DNA of 64,000 nucleotides from the NCBI RefSeq assembly GCF_004027225.2, contig NC_044301.2, positions 17,319,255 to 17,383,254 of the forward strand. Reading direction: 5' to 3'. This document shows, piece after piece, positions 1 to 24,822 of the stretch. The notes below the pieces were generated by a model, which was not told the DNA's origin, did not search any database, and worked only from the letters and a program-made list of their open reading frames with translations. A program made the translations under genes and the position numbers. This DNA is from Strigops habroptila (taxonomy: Eukaryota > Chordata > Aves > Psittaciformes > Psittacidae). Within the stretch, counting starts at the first letter, position 1; the number at the start of each line of letters is the position of its first letter.

Positions 1-929
1 CAAAAATATCCATCCAATTGTCACTCTCTCTCCAGTTTCATCTGTTTCTTTGAAGGCAGGGTTGAAAAGTGATTAAAAAATAATCCAGTTATAGTCAACA
101 ATAAAATAATATAGTCTTTGGTAGGTAGAAAGCACACAATGCATGAACGGAAGGAAGGATACTGCCCTAAATGCAACATGAATGAATGAGTTGGCAAGAC
201 AAACTGGAGGACAGGTTATCTAATCAAGGTAGTAGAGGGCCCTACTTCTCTTCATATTCCCACAATAGGGTCTGGATTTAGATCTAGGTAGAGGAAGGGA
301 GAAGGGGAGGAGAACTAACAGATTTAATTTACAAGGTTGATTGTAAATACAGAGACCTGACATATCTGGTTTTTGAGGATGGCTACGTTTTCTGTCATAG
401 GATGCCAATACTCATTTTTCGTTAAGGCTGATCTGGCAGCTTATGCTCCTGAATTACCTTGCTGAAAGATCAGATTGGTGTTTGCTTATGTCAGAGCAAG
501 GCAGAGTGGCAGAAACATGGCTTTACCAGCTTGCTTCATCTTAAACTGTCACAGACCTTTCTTCACCGTTGAGCACAGATGGTTTGGAAACAGTATGCTC
601 CCCATGCCTGGATGCTACTCCTCACGTGGAGTGGCAAAATGGTTTTGCTGGCCATCAGCCCTCTCAGCATCACTGGCAGAGCCAAGCGTATCAGTGCCTG
701 CATCTTGAATGGACTTTTAAATTGTGATACACAACATGCTGCATTATTAGTGCCTGAAATCCTGCCTGCGTGTGGGTGTTCAGCCGCTGCCCCAGTGAGA
801 GCTGCTATATGTTCTCTGCAGGCAGGCCTTGCAGCGTGCAGCAGCACATTGCACAGCACCCCGCGGCTGCGGCAATGCAGACAGCTTAGTGATCTTATTG
901 CAATAGCACGATTTCTCAATTAAAAGTAC
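1..929. other. Upstream flank, no gene recognised
   Basis: AT-rich in the first 450 bases, becoming more balanced towards 900. I see no exon, known repeat or RNA gene. Short open frames on both strands overlap each other and resemble nothing I know, so they are not called. The segment precedes the CpG-rich promoter of the PRKAA1-like gene. Confidence 0.5.
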
Positions 930-5670
<4,741 letters not shown>

Positions 5671-6267
5671 TAAGTTTTGCTTGCTATAATTGAATCTATT
5701 TAAGCAGTAATCTCTTGCTGATCTGAAACACATTTAAAGGGCATTACTATTAGCAGTATATTGTTAGGGAAATAACTAGTTTCCGAGTATGCAACTATTT
5801 TCAGTGTACTCAGTAATGCATTTTCACAAAGCTGATCATCTCTGCTAGGCAGAGAGCTTCCATTAGATCTTACCTACCCAAAGAATTTGTAAGTAATGTG
5901 GAAAGTAGTGACATGATGGATACTTATAGTAACATCCATCTTAGGGTTTTTTTAGTTGCTGCTGATTCTGTATTCTTTTTTCTGGTTATAGTCGATCTTT
6001 GTTTCTGCTCAGAAACTTAAGAACAAGATTGTGAAGGGTGTTTCTATAGTAAGTTTATTATGTTTTCTTCACTCAAAATTTTCTTTTTTTTTTTTTTCAG
6101 GGACATGTTGGTCAGTGACCTAATGTAGATGGTGATCTGCAAGGTTTTTCTGAAAGATGTGCAGTCTGTTAAATGTGATCTGATATTTCAGAGTTCTTCA
6201 ATATAGCTGCTACCACTTGTCTAAATAAATGTGATTATTTACAGTGTACTTTATTTGCATCTGTTTG

Positions 6268-6340
6268 ATCATAGACTCATAGAATGGTTTGGGTTGGAAG
6301 GGACCTTAAAGATCATCTAGTTCTAACCCCCCGCCATCAA
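6268..6340 (-). mobile_element. CR1 3'-end fragment
   Basis: About 70 bases that are the complement of a CR1 3' tail: ATCATAGACTCATAGAATGG, then GGTTGGAAGGGACCTTAAAG and the CCAACCCCC-like block. Severely 5'-truncated, non-coding. Confidence 0.8.
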
Positions 6341-6425
6341 TAGTTCATCAGCAGAGTTTGGAGTACAATTAAATATGTCCCAGAGTAGACCCCTTATATC
6401 TGGTCTGAGGAAATAAATTATAAAT

Positions 6426-6993
6426 TGTCCTGGGTTCAGCTATAGCAGTCATTTTTCTCCTTCTTAGTAGCTGGTGCAGTGCTGTGTTTTTTAACTTTCA
6501 GCCTGGGAACAACGCTGATAACACCGATGTTTTTAGTTGTTGCTAAGTAATGTTTACTCCAACCAAGGACTTTCTCAGTCTCATGCTTTGCCAGGGAGGA
6601 GGGGAAGCTGGGAGGAAGCAGAGACAGGACACCTGACCCAAACTAGCCAAAGGGGTATTCCATACCACAGCACGTCATGCCCAGTATATAAACCAGGGGG
6701 GTGCTACCCGGAAGGCCCAGATCACTGCTCGGGTCGGGCTGTGTATCGGTCGGCGTGTGGTGAGCAATTGTATCCTCTCCCGTTGTTATTTCACTAATCA
6801 TTATTATCATTGGTGGTAGCAGTAGTGGTTTTGTATTATACCTTAGTTGTGGGACTGCTCTTATCTCAACCCGTGGGAGTTACATTCTTCTGATTCTCCT
6901 CCCCATCCCTCCGGGAGCGGGGGGAGGAAGAAGGGGGGGAGTGAGCGAGCGGCTGTGTGGTTCTGAGTTACCGGCTGGGCTCAAACCACGACA
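6426..6993 (+). mobile_element. Solo LTR, short (about 567 bp) subfamily
   Basis: Begins TGTCCTGGGTTCAGC and ends CAAACCACGACA, so the termini form the short inverted repeat TGTC...GACA. Nearly the same sequence recurs at 27854-28417 (+), 40847-41413 (-) and as the LTRs of provirus B. No internal viral sequence adjoins it, so it is a solo LTR from LTR-LTR recombination. Flanking bases do not give a clear target duplication. It sits in intron 2, sense to the gene. Confidence 0.9.
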
Positions 6994-7738
6994 AATTGCC
7001 TCTTTGTACATTCTGGTAATCTATGCTGTGTGGTTTGATAACCTTATTTATATTATAGGTATGTAACTATTCCATAACCTCCTTTTCCATAACCAGAAAA
7101 ATAAACTGACAATAGAGAAGTATGGCTGAGTTTTCAAAGAGGCCGAAAATGTGAGGTGCAGAATGGCTTGTTCTTCTCAGTAATGCTGAGAGGTTTATCT
7201 CCCAGCATTGTTCGCTATGTCACTATCCAGAGGATGGAAAATCACCAAAGTTCTAAATTATAAACTGTTGCTTATGTTTGCCTGAAGCATGGAGCTCATG
7301 GATTTCACAACTATGGGAAAGGTCATTAACAGTAGTGCTGTTAGAAATGAGGTTGCACTGTAATCTTTGGATTAAAAGTATGAAAATACTATTTCTGTAG
7401 AGTGTCTTTAGCCATGGCTTCAGAATGTTCATGTTTAAGTACATGATACTTTCAACCAAGGTATTGAGAGAAAATTAGTGAAAATAAAGCATCTTGGACT
7501 AATAAGATGTTAAATAAAGTTAACTTTGAAGATCTCATGTTGATAACTGCCTTGGAATAGTATTGAGATTATTGAAATGTTACACTATAATGCTAAGCTG
7601 TTATAACAGATAAACACGCATAAATATGTGCACACATACATTCACCTGGATAGTCTGAAATCAATGCTGTCTATGCAGTTCAAGAATAACTTGTCTCAGC
7701 TGAAGTGTGTCTCTTCCCCCTTGTCTTAGAATCAGCAT

Positions 7739-8462
7739 TTTGAGGTGGGCCAGTGCAAACCTCATAAAGTTCAACAAGGCCAAGTGCAAGGTCCTGTGCC
7801 TGGGTCAGGACAATCCCAAGCACACCTACAGGCTTGGCTGAGAATGGATTTGGAGCAGCTCTGAGGAGAAGGACTTGGGGGTGTTGATTAATGAGAAGCT
7901 CAACACGAGCCGGCAGTGTGCATTCGCAGCCCAGAAACCAACCGTATCCTGGGCTGCATCAAAAGGAGTGTGAGCAGCAGGTCAAAGGAGGTGATCCTGC
8001 CCCTCTACTCTGCTCTTGTGAGACCTCACTTGGAGTACTGCATCCAGCTCTGGGGCCCCCGACACAAGAGGGATATGGACCTGCTTGAGCAAGTCCAGAG
8101 GAGGGCCACAAAGATGATCAGAGGGCTGGAGCACCTGTGCTATGGAGACAGGCTGAGAGAGCTGGGCTTGTTCAGCCTGGAGAAGAGAAGGCTCCAGGGA
8201 GACCTTAGAGCAGCTTCCAGTACCTAAAAGGGGGCCTATAAGAAAGCTGGAGAGGGACTTTTTATAAGGGCATGTAGTGATTGGAAAAGGAGGGGAATAG
8301 CTTTAAACTGAAAGAGGGTAGCTGTAGGTTAGACACTAGGAAGAAATTCTTTACTATGGGAGCGGTGAGACAGTGGAACAGATTGCCCAAAGTAGGTGCC
8401 TCATCCCTGGAAGTGTTTAAGGCCAGGTTGGATGAGGCCTTGAGCAACCTGGCCTAGTTCTG
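7739..8462 (+). mobile_element. CR1 LINE fragment, older copy
   Basis: Aligns by eye with the C-terminal part of CR1 ORF2 ([20 protein letters not shown], then the [12 protein letters not shown] block) but with many frame breaks and a more diverged sequence than the other CR1 copies here. It starts abruptly at GAGGTGGGCC and ends near GAGCAACCTGGCCTAG without an octamer tail. Confidence 0.85.
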
Positions 8463-9072
8463 TAGTTTGCGTGAATTCATTTTTTTCTTTTTTTTTTTTT
8501 TCTTTGTAGAAAACATGAATCTCTGAAGTGGGGAGTTTAACTATAAACTAGTTATTTCAAAGCCTCAAAGCTTTTATCAAACTTCAAATAAAATGATAAA
8601 AATATAACCAGGGTGTTAATACTCTTAAATACTAATGACAAATTTAGGTCTCTTTGTAAAAGATAATTGTTCTTAATTATTATGAATATTTTTTCAAGTC
8701 TGTCTTAAGGTTGGAAGGTGTATGCTTATGAGATACTATACTAGCAAAGTCCTTTTGAATTCCTTCCTCACTGTACTAAGATGTCTGTGAAGCAGCCCTG
8801 AAAATGGCTTCATAAGAAATCATTTGGACTAAGAATAGTCGTCTGAAAGTATGAAGACTGATCTTCCTGGAGGGAAATACAAATTCCCTGCTAATCTTGG
8901 CAATGATGGCATCATGTAGTGAAAGGACAGGAAATAGGTTCTGAAAAATATTATCATTCCAGTAGCCGTAAATTGGCTTTTTTTTTTTTAATGTATCCTT
9001 TTATCTGACTCTTTGACCAACTTTGTTTTTAATTAACCGTAACTAGCTTCTTTTACTGAGTGCATAGACTAA

Positions 9073-17786
<8,714 letters not shown>

Positions 17787-18832
17787 TGTATGGGGTCTGG
17801 CTGAGATGGAGTGAATTTTCTTCATAGTAGCCAATGCAGTGCTGTGTTTTCAATCTGTGACTGACTATTGCTGAGCAGTAGTTGTATAGTATCTAGTCTT
17901 TCTCCACTGTGCTGCACCCAATGAAGAGGCTGGGGATGAAAAAAGTTAGGAAGGGACACAACCTGAACAGCTGCCCCTGATCGACCAAAGGGATATTCCA
18001 TGCTGTATGATGTCATGTTTAGCAAAAAAAGTGAGGGGATGGAGGTTTGGGGAAGGTAATCATTGCTCAGAGACTGGCTGGCCATTAGTCTGCTTGTAGG
18101 AGGTAGCGAGTGGTTGCCTTTTGTTGTGGTTTAACCCCAGATGGCAAGTACGTACCACACAGCTGCTTGCTCACTCCCTCCAGTTGGGATGGGAAGAAGA
18201 ACTGGAAAAAAGGTAAACCCCATGGGTTGAGATGGTAAGAGTTTTAATAAATTGAAGTAAAATATAATAATAAAGAGAGGAATGAAACAAAAACCCTAAG
18301 TGATGCACAGTACAATTGCTCATCACCCACTGACCAATGCCCAGCCTGTCCCTGAAGAGCAGTTGACCCCTTCTGGGTAACTCCCCCCAGTTTCTATACT
18401 GGGCATGGCATGCTGCAGTATGGAATACCCCTTTGGCTAGTTCAGGTCAGTTGTCCTGTCTCTGCTTCCTCCTGGCTTCTTGTGCCCCTCCTCACTGGCA
18501 AAGCATGAGAGACTGAAAAGTTCTTGATCAGGGTAAATGCTACTTATCAACAACTAAAACATTGGTGTGTTATCAACATTATGCTCAGACTAAAGCCAAA
18601 ACACAGCACTGTACTAGCAACCAGGAAGGAAATTAACTCTGTCCCAGCTGAAATGAGAACACCTTTGCATCACTGCTCCCCCCCCCACACACACACTTAT
18701 TAAACTCTGTTTATATTGATCTATGAGTTTTCTTGCTTTTGTACTTCCAGTTCTCTTCCTCTGTTGTAGTGAGATAGGGTGGAGTGAATGAGGGGCTGGC
18801 TGGGGGCTTACATGCCAGCCCAATAAAACCCA
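17787..18832 (+). mobile_element. Old LTR, split by a younger LTR
   Basis: The left part (17787-18121) starts TGTATGGGGTCTGGCTGAGA and has diverged versions of the LTR blocks seen elsewhere here (GTGCAGTGCTGTGTTTTC, then GGGATATTCCATG). The right part (18662-18832) has GGAGTGAATGAGGGGCTGG and a CCAGC...AACCCA end. The two halves are interrupted by the LTR at 18122-18661. Total about 510 bp without the insert. The right boundary is approximate. Confidence 0.7.
18122..18661 (-). mobile_element. Solo LTR with perfect 5-bp target duplication
   Basis: On the minus strand it begins TGTTCTCATTTCAGCTGGGA and ends in CCACAACA, with the GGGTATTCCATACTG block inside. It is flanked by CCTTT at 18117-18121 and CCTTT at 18662-18666, a 5-bp target duplication of the kind produced by class-III/ERVL and some class-I integrases. 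It lies inside the older LTR. Confidence 0.9.
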
Positions 18833-19313
18833 TCGATGCTAACAGTAGACAAAATTTGAGATAGGAATTGTATGCTTGTAGTAAGCGAAGTCTTGAAAGC
18901 AGTTGGATTAACCTGTAGAAAAATCTATTTTATGGAGTGACAGTAAAACAGCATACAGTTCTGTCATGGTTTAACCAGAGCTGGTACCTGAGTGCCACAC
19001 CATCCCCCTCACCCCCACCCCCCTGGCATGGGTGAGAGACTTGGAAAGGTAAAAGTGAGAAAACTTGTGGGTTGAGATAAGACTCTTTAATAGGTAAAGC
19101 AAAAGCCATGCAAGCAAAGCCAAGCAAGGAATTCATTCACTGCTTCCCATTGGCAGGCAGGTGTTCAGCCAACCCCAGGAAAGCAGGGATCTGTCATGCA
19201 TAATGTTTACTTGGGAAGATAAAATGCCATCACTTGAAACATCCCTCTTCCTTCTTCCCCCAGCTTTATATGCTGAGGATGATATGATATATGGTATGGA
19301 ATATCCCTGTAGT

Positions 19314-20414
19314 TGTGGCGTATGAACAGCACGGACTCAAAGCATCTTCATGCAGCGAATCACTTTATTGCCTATTGCTCTAGCTTTTATACCATTCTAG
19401 CAAAAGACATTTTTAGCCTATTGCTTTACCTTTTATACCAAGCTAGTTTTAGCACATCATGTTTAGTTCCTGGTTTACAGTTTTGTTTTTTCCAACATTC
19501 TTCGTTGTTTCACAAACAGTCCCAAAATAACCAGTTCCTTATCTTTCTGTTCTCCTACTCCTGTCCAGCTGGGTTGCTCTGCTTAATCACACAGTGTACT
19601 TTGCTGCTTCTTTAACTCTTTCTTCGCCAGCCAAGCAGTTACTTCTCTTTGGCAATCATTGATTCGTAGAACTCGTTAAGAACTTGCCAACAAAGTTTAA
19701 GTTGACAAGCAGGTATTCTTTATTGGGGCGCCGGGAGACACAGGGGATAACTCCTCCTAACGTGTGTCTCGTTTAAGCATCAAACAGACCGTGATTATAT
19801 TGTTGCTTAACATACATATTTATTACATTTCCGATAAACGTCATACATATGCATTAGTTGTCCGAGAATCGTTTTACATAATTCCACGCCTATTTTCGCA
19901 TGCGCATAACAACGTGGTAGTGGTCTTTGGTGGTCATTTTACTTCTTCCAACAATCTTCAGCACTTGGCCGTTCCTTGAACTCTTGTTCTGGAAGTCTTT
20001 GAAGCATGCGCGGTAGATAAATGCTTACACCAGCTTAATTAGTTTGGTAACACTGCTGACATAAATGAGTGATTCCTCCTTGTCCTTCTACTTATCAGTT
20101 AACTTCGCTACATCACCTCCTGAACGTCTGCTTAGTTTCAGATACTCCTTAGCTACAGTCCTGTTTTGGTTACAATAAATTTTGTACGAAGGTCATAAGG
20201 TTCCAAAACTATGTCAGCTACAACAATTTATCTTAGATAAGGACCCTTATTGTGTTCTTTTGGTTGGGCTTTTTAGGTTTGGAAAGTTTTGTTGTTATAT
20301 ACAAAGCCACCAAGCTTAAAGTTACTTAGAACCAAATTTTCTTATTTACAAAAGATTATATTTCATTTTGTACTTCCTTGTCTCATAATCAAATAGTTTC
20401 CATCCTCTCCCACA
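19314..20414 (-). mobile_element. Class-II-type solo LTR(s) with 6-bp target duplication
   Basis: The insertion is bounded by TGTAGT on both sides (19308-19313 and 20415-20420), a perfect 6-bp duplication typical of beta/alpha-type (ERVK-like) integrases. Outer termini are TGTGGG...CCACA read on the minus strand. A polyadenylation signal on the minus strand is the complement of TTTATT at 19364-19369. Sequence is unrelated to the other LTR families in the window. Confidence 0.85.
19660..20225 (-). mobile_element. Probable second class-II LTR nested in the first
   Basis: A second minus-strand polyadenylation signal (complement of TTTATT at 19719-19724) lies 355 bases inside the outer LTR, next to the motif GGGGCGCCGGGAGACACAGG common in ERVK-type LTR R regions. 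Candidate ends are TGATTCG at 19660 and GCTACAACA ending at 20225. Flanks AATCAT and ATTTAT agree at only four of six positions, so the nesting is an inference. The alternative is one unusually long LTR. Confidence 0.5.
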
Positions 20415-20653
20415 TGTAGTCATTTGGGGTCAGATGTCCTGGCTGTGTCCCCTCCCAAATCCTTGTGCACCCCCAGCCTACTCTCTGGCAGGGCAGTGTG
20501 AGGAGCAGAAAAGACTTTGTGTAAACACTGCTCAGCTCTGACAAAAAGATCCCTGTATTAATGTTTCTTCCAGCACAAATCCAAAACATAGCCCCATACT
20601 AGATACTGTGAAGAAACTTAATTCTACCCCAGCCAAAACCAGCATTTACAACA

Positions 20654-21326
20654 TGCTCAGGTCCCATACTATCCAGTACATCGTCATTAACCTACACCCC
20701 CCCCCTTCCCATCCTTTGATATAATACACAGATATAATTCCCTTAGTCTATGGACCACACCTGTAAAATCATAGAATCATAAATAGTTAGGGTGGGAAAG
20801 GATCTTAAGATCATCTAGTTCCAACCCCCCTGCCATGGGCAGGGACACCTCGCACTAAACCATGTCACCCAAGGCTCTGTCCAACCTGGCCTTGAACACC
20901 GCCAGGGATGGAGCATTCACAAGTTGGGCAACCCGTTCCAGTGCCTCACCACCCTCACTGTAAAGAACTTCTTCCTTATATCTAACCTAAACTTCCTCTG
21001 TTTAAGTTTGAACCCGTTACCCCTTGTCCTACCACTACAGTCGCTAATGAAGAGTCCCTCCCCAGCATTGTTGTAGGCCCCCTTCAGATACTGGACGTCC
21101 ATTGAGTTCCTTTAGTCCATGACTTGGGGCTCCATATGTTATGGTGATCACTCAGGACAGGAGAGGTTGTGTGTTGCATGGATTACTGGGCACCAAAGCC
21201 AGCTCAGGTCAGGTTACTGCTGCACTTGCACTGCTTCTTGTAAGGCTTGTCCTCCACTGTTTCAGATGGTTCCTGCTATAGTAATTCCTATAACATGCAA
21301 CTCAAATCATGGGTTACAACATGTTG
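20654..21326 (-). mobile_element. Provirus C internal remnant (3' end)
   Basis: Two pieces (20654-20767 and 21098-21326) flank a CR1. They match, loosely, the region between integrase and 3' LTR of proviruses A and B (TCAGGACAGGAGAGGTTGTG, and the TTAGTCTATGGACCA block). No coding capacity left. Provirus A begins immediately after, apparently inserted into this element. Confidence 0.55.
20768..21097 (-). mobile_element. CR1 LINE 3' end
   Basis: Complement of the last 330 bases of CR1, beginning ATCATAGAATCATAAATAG, with coding remains of [20 protein letters not shown]. 5'-truncated. It interrupts the internal part of provirus C. Confidence 0.9.
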
Positions 21327-21947
21327 TGTCGTGGTTTAAGCCCAGCTGGTAACTCAGAACCATGCAGCTGCTGGCTCATCCCCTGCCTTCTTCCTCCCCC
21401 TGCTCCCGGAGGGATGTGGAGGAGAGTTGAAAGAATGTAAATCCCACAGGTTGAGATAAGAATAGTCCAGTAACTAAGGTATAATACAAAACTACTACTG
21501 CTACCACCAGTGATAATAATGATAAGGGAAATAACAACGGGAGAGAATATAAAACTAAAAGGGGAAAAGAAGAAACTAAACACAAGTGATGCCCAATACA
21601 ATTGCTCACCACCTGCTGACTGCTACCCAGCCCGACCCGAGCAGCGATCTGGGCCTTCCGAGTAAGTCCTCCCAGTTTCTATACTGGGCATGACATGCCA
21701 TGGTATGGAATAGCCCTTTGGCTAGTTTGGGTCAGGTGTCCTGTCTCTGCTTCCTCCCAGCTTCCTGTGCCCCTCCTCCCTGGCAGAGCATGAAACTGAA
21801 AAGTCTTTGATCAGGGTAAGCATTACTTAGCAAGAACTAAAAACATCGGTGTGTTATCAGCATTGTTCCCAGACTAAAGTCAAAACCACAGCACTGCACC
21901 AGCTACTAAGAAAGAGAAAAATAACTGTTACAGCTGAACCCAGGACA
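21327..21947 (-). mobile_element. Provirus A 3' LTR, long subfamily
   Basis: + strand edges are TGTCGTGGTTTAAGCC and GCTGAACCCAGGACA; 621 bp. It carries an extra segment (around 21555-21610) also present in the LTRs at 22960 and 32703 but absent from the short subfamily of provirus B. Confidence 0.9.
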
Positions 21948-22375
21948 GTATCCACCCCTTATTCCATACCATTCACGTCATGCTCAGATCCCACATTTTT
22001 CAATATACCAGCACTTTTGTCTTTTATATATATATATACACACAGAGAGAGAGATATCATTCCTTAGTCCACGGACCATCCCTAAAAAGTTTGCTGAATT
22101 AATTCATTCCATGAAGTCAGGCTCCATCTCTTGTAACCGTCTTTCAGGGTAGGAGAGACGGTGTGTAGTGTTGGATTGTTGCCTGCTGATGATACCGCCA
22201 AACTCGTCTGGTCACTGCTGAGCTCATCTGGTTTCATCAAAATTCATTCTTTGTTGGGGTGATGATCGGAGGGAAGTCAGGGTCAGTTGCTGGCGACCTG
22301 AAGATATCTAGCTGGTGGGCTATGAAAGTGTTATAGAGCAGGCAACAGCATACAGTTGAGTTCATTGGCTGTTTT
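21948..22375 (-). mobile_element. Provirus A segment between integrase and 3' LTR
   Basis: About 430 bases with no open frame of note. The equivalent in provirus B is 57477-57906. It includes a TA/CA/GA microsatellite near 22024-22055. The purine-rich stretch GGAATAAGGGGTGGATAC (minus strand) just before the LTR is the likely plus-strand primer. There is no room for env. Confidence 0.75.
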
Positions 22376-22959
22376 CCCCCAAGATTAAATCCCCTTGAGG
22401 TACACATCAGACTTCCCCATCTTCCCGCATTACCCACCAAGTATATCCAGGTCCCTGAGCAAAAGCAACCCCACGAGTGGGTTTGCCTTTACCTGAAGCA
22501 GGAATAACCCAGACTGTCCTCCCCAACAAATTCTTTATGTGCACCACAGGAACTTTATCCCCCTCTAAAGGACATAAAAGTTCTGATTGGGCTGGGCCAG
22601 CCCTGTTGGCAGATCCCCTAGTGTTGACCAACCAGGTGGCTTTTGCTAAATGAGCATCCCAATGTTTGAAAGTCCTGCCACCCATTGCTCTCAGTGTAGT
22701 TTTTAACAGCTCATTGTACTGTTTGATTTTCCCAGAGGCTGGTGCATGGTAGGGGATGTGATATACCCACTCAATGCCATGCTCTTTGGCCCAAGTGTCT
22801 ATAAGGTCATTCTGGAAATAAGTCCCATTGTCTGACTCATTTCTCTCTAGGGTGCTGTGTCGCCTCAAGACTTGCTTCTCTTGCTGTTGCCAATCTAAAT
22901 CCATCTGAGCTACTTCAATCTTAGCAGCTTGATCCACCTGTTGGTTGTTCCAATGTTCC
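22376..22959 (-). pseudogene. Provirus A integrase remnant, internally deleted
   Basis: An open frame of 176 codons (22407-22937) joins the end of RNase H (AAKIEVAQMDL) directly to the integrase core at ESDNGTYFQNDLIDTW, followed by HAPASGKIKQYNELL and the C-terminal WVIPASGKGKPTRG. By comparison with provirus B about 355 bp are missing, removing the zinc-binding domain and the first catalytic Asp. A TGA replaces an Arg codon at the right end of the frame (22407-22409), a CpG transition. Non-functional. Confidence 0.85.
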
Positions 22960-23748
22960 TGTCCTGGGTTCAGTTGTAGTGGTCATTTTTCTTCTTCTTC
23001 GTAGCTGCTGCAGTGCTGTGTTTTTGACTTTAGTCTAAGAACAATGCTGATATCACACGAATGTTTTTAGTTGCTGCTAAGTAATGTTTACTCTGATCAA
23101 GGACTTTTCAGTCTCATGCTCTGCCAGTGAGGAGGGGAAGCTGGGAGGAAGCAGAGACAGGACACCTGACCCAAACTAGCCAAAGGGCTATTCCATACCG
23201 TAGCACGTCATGCCCAGTATAGAAACTGGGAGGAGTTACCCGGAAGGCCCAGATGGCTGCTCGGGTCGGGCTGGGTAGCGGTCAGCAGGTGCTGAGCAAT
23301 TGCATTGGGCATCACTTGTGTTTATTGTTTTCCTTTTCCCCTTTTAGTTTTATATTCTCTCTCCTTGTTATTTCCCTTATCATTGTTATTAGTGGTGGTG
23401 GTAGTAGTGGTTTTGTATTATACCTTAGTTACTGGACTATTCTTATCTCAACCTGTGGGATTTACATTCTTTCAACTCTCCTCCCTGTCCCTCTGGGAGT
23501 GGGGGGGAGGAAGAAGTGTGGGAGTGAGTGAGCGGCTGCGTGGTTCTGAGTTACCAGCTGGGCTTAAACCACGACAGTTCTTTTTGGCGCCCAGTGTGGG
23601 GCCCGAGGGGTTGAGATAATGACAGATCTGTCCAGAGTGTGTCTAATCGTATTTGTGATAAGCATTCATTGTTTCAGATTAATAGTCAGTCGTCACAATG
23701 TTGATTTATTTGGTCTCAAAGTTGTTGCGCTTGGTCTCGGAGTTTCAG
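22960..23748 (+). mobile_element. LTR plus leader of a second provirus, opposite strand
   Basis: LTR 22960-23576 (617 bp, TGTCCTGGGTTCAG...ACCACGACA), then GTTCTTTT, a primer site at 23585-23602, and about 145 bases of leader matching the leader of provirus A. The start of the upstream ORF is present (ATG at 23698), where codon 12 is Leu instead of the stop seen in provirus A. It is cut off at 23748 by CR1 sequence. This is a 5' end of another member of the family, not a solo LTR. Confidence 0.85.
23585..23602 (+). promoter_or_regulatory. Retroviral primer-binding site, lysine-tRNA type
   Basis: TGGCGCCCAGTGTGGGGC lies eight bases after the LTR end. It is the complement, with two mismatches, of the 3' end of tRNA-Lys(CUU), the primer used by foamy viruses and Mason-Pfizer-type viruses. 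Provirus A's site has mismatches at other positions, so the family consensus probably fits the tRNA better than either copy. Confidence 0.75.
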
Positions 23749-24822
23749 CACTCAGTGGATAAAGAACTGGCTCGATGGCCGCACGCAAAGAGTTGTGGTA
23801 AACGGCTCAGTGTCCAGTTGGAAAACTGTAATGATGGTGTCCCTCAGGGATCGGTGTTGGGACCGGTCCTTTTCAACATCTTTGTTGGCGACATGGACAG
23901 TGGGATCGATGGGCCTTTAGCAATTTTGCCGACGATGCCAAGCTGTGTGGTTCGGTTGGTATGCTGGAGGGAAGGGATGCCATCCAGAGGGACCTTGACA
24001 CGCTTGTGAGGTGGGCCTATACCAACCTTATGAAGTTTAACCAATCCAAGTGTAAGGTCCTACACCTGGGTCAGGGCAATCCCAGGCACTACTACAGGTT
24101 GGGCAGAGAAGAGATTCAGAGCAGCCCTGCAGAAAAGGACTTGGGGGTGTTGGTTGATGAGAAGCTTAACATGAGCCAGCAGTGTGCACTTGCAGCCCAG
24201 AAAGCCAACCGTATCCTGGGCTGCATCAAAAGAAGCATGACCAACAGGTCAAAGGAGGTGATCCTGCCCCTCTACTCTGCTCTTGTGAGACCTCACTTGG
24301 AGTATTGTGTACAGTTCTGTTGTCTTCAACATAAAAAGGACACGGATCTGTTGGAGCGAGTCCAGAGGAGGGCCACGAGGATGATAAGAGGGCTGGAGCA
24401 CCTCCTGTATGAAGACAGGCTGAGAGAGTTGGGGCTGTTCAGCCTGGAGAAGAGAAGGCTGCGTGGAGACCTCATAGTAGCCTTCCAATATCTGAAGGGG
24501 GTCTATAAGGATGCTGAGGAGGGACTCTTCCTTAGGGACTGTAGTGGTAGGACAAGGGGTAATGGCTTCAAACTTAAACAGGGGACGTTTAGATTGGATA
24601 TAAGGAAGAAGTTCTTTACAGTGAGGGTGGTGAGGCACTGGAATGCGTTGCCCAAGGAAGTTGTGAATGCTCCATCCCTTGCATTGTTCAGGGCCAGGTT
24701 GGACAGAGCCTTGGGTGACATGGTTTAGTGCGAGGTGTTCCTGCCCATGGCACGGGGGTTGGAACTAGATGATCTTAAGGTCCTTTCCAACCCTAACTAT
24801 TCTATGATTCTATGATTCTATG
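23749..24822 (+). mobile_element. CR1 LINE, 5'-truncated
   Basis: Starts in WIKNWLDG-equivalent sequence and runs to repeats of ATTCTATG at 24822. Frames of 103 and 255 codons (23698-24009, 23961-24728) are shifted relative to one another near FADDAKL, where a base is lost. The first frame is fused to the retroviral leader only by chance. The sequence is close to the copies at 37589 and 48023. Confidence 0.9.

Larger units (their letters stand above)
18962..20653 (-). mobile_element. 3' LTR of provirus C, split by class-II LTRs
   Basis: Its + strand left edge is TGTCATGGTTTAACCAGAGC and its right edge runs through CCCCAGCCAAAACCAGC to ACAACA at 20653. Left and right parts (18962-19313 and 20415-20653) join across the insertion at GGAATATCCCTGTAGT / CATTTGGGGTCAG. 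About 590 bp without the insert. The bases beyond 20653 resemble the 3' internal region of proviruses A and B (GATATAATTCCCTTAGTCTA, then TGGACCA), so this is the LTR of a provirus rather than a solo. Confidence 0.75.

Noticed and set aside
22020-22056. TA/CA/GA repeats as a CRISPR or regulatory array
   Set aside because: Simple microsatellite inside the ERV 3' region; the same tract occurs at 57555-57590 in provirus B.
23698-24009. Possible retroviral-CR1 fusion protein
   Set aside because: The frame crosses from ERV leader into CR1 only by chance at 23748, and CR1 is frameshifted soon after.
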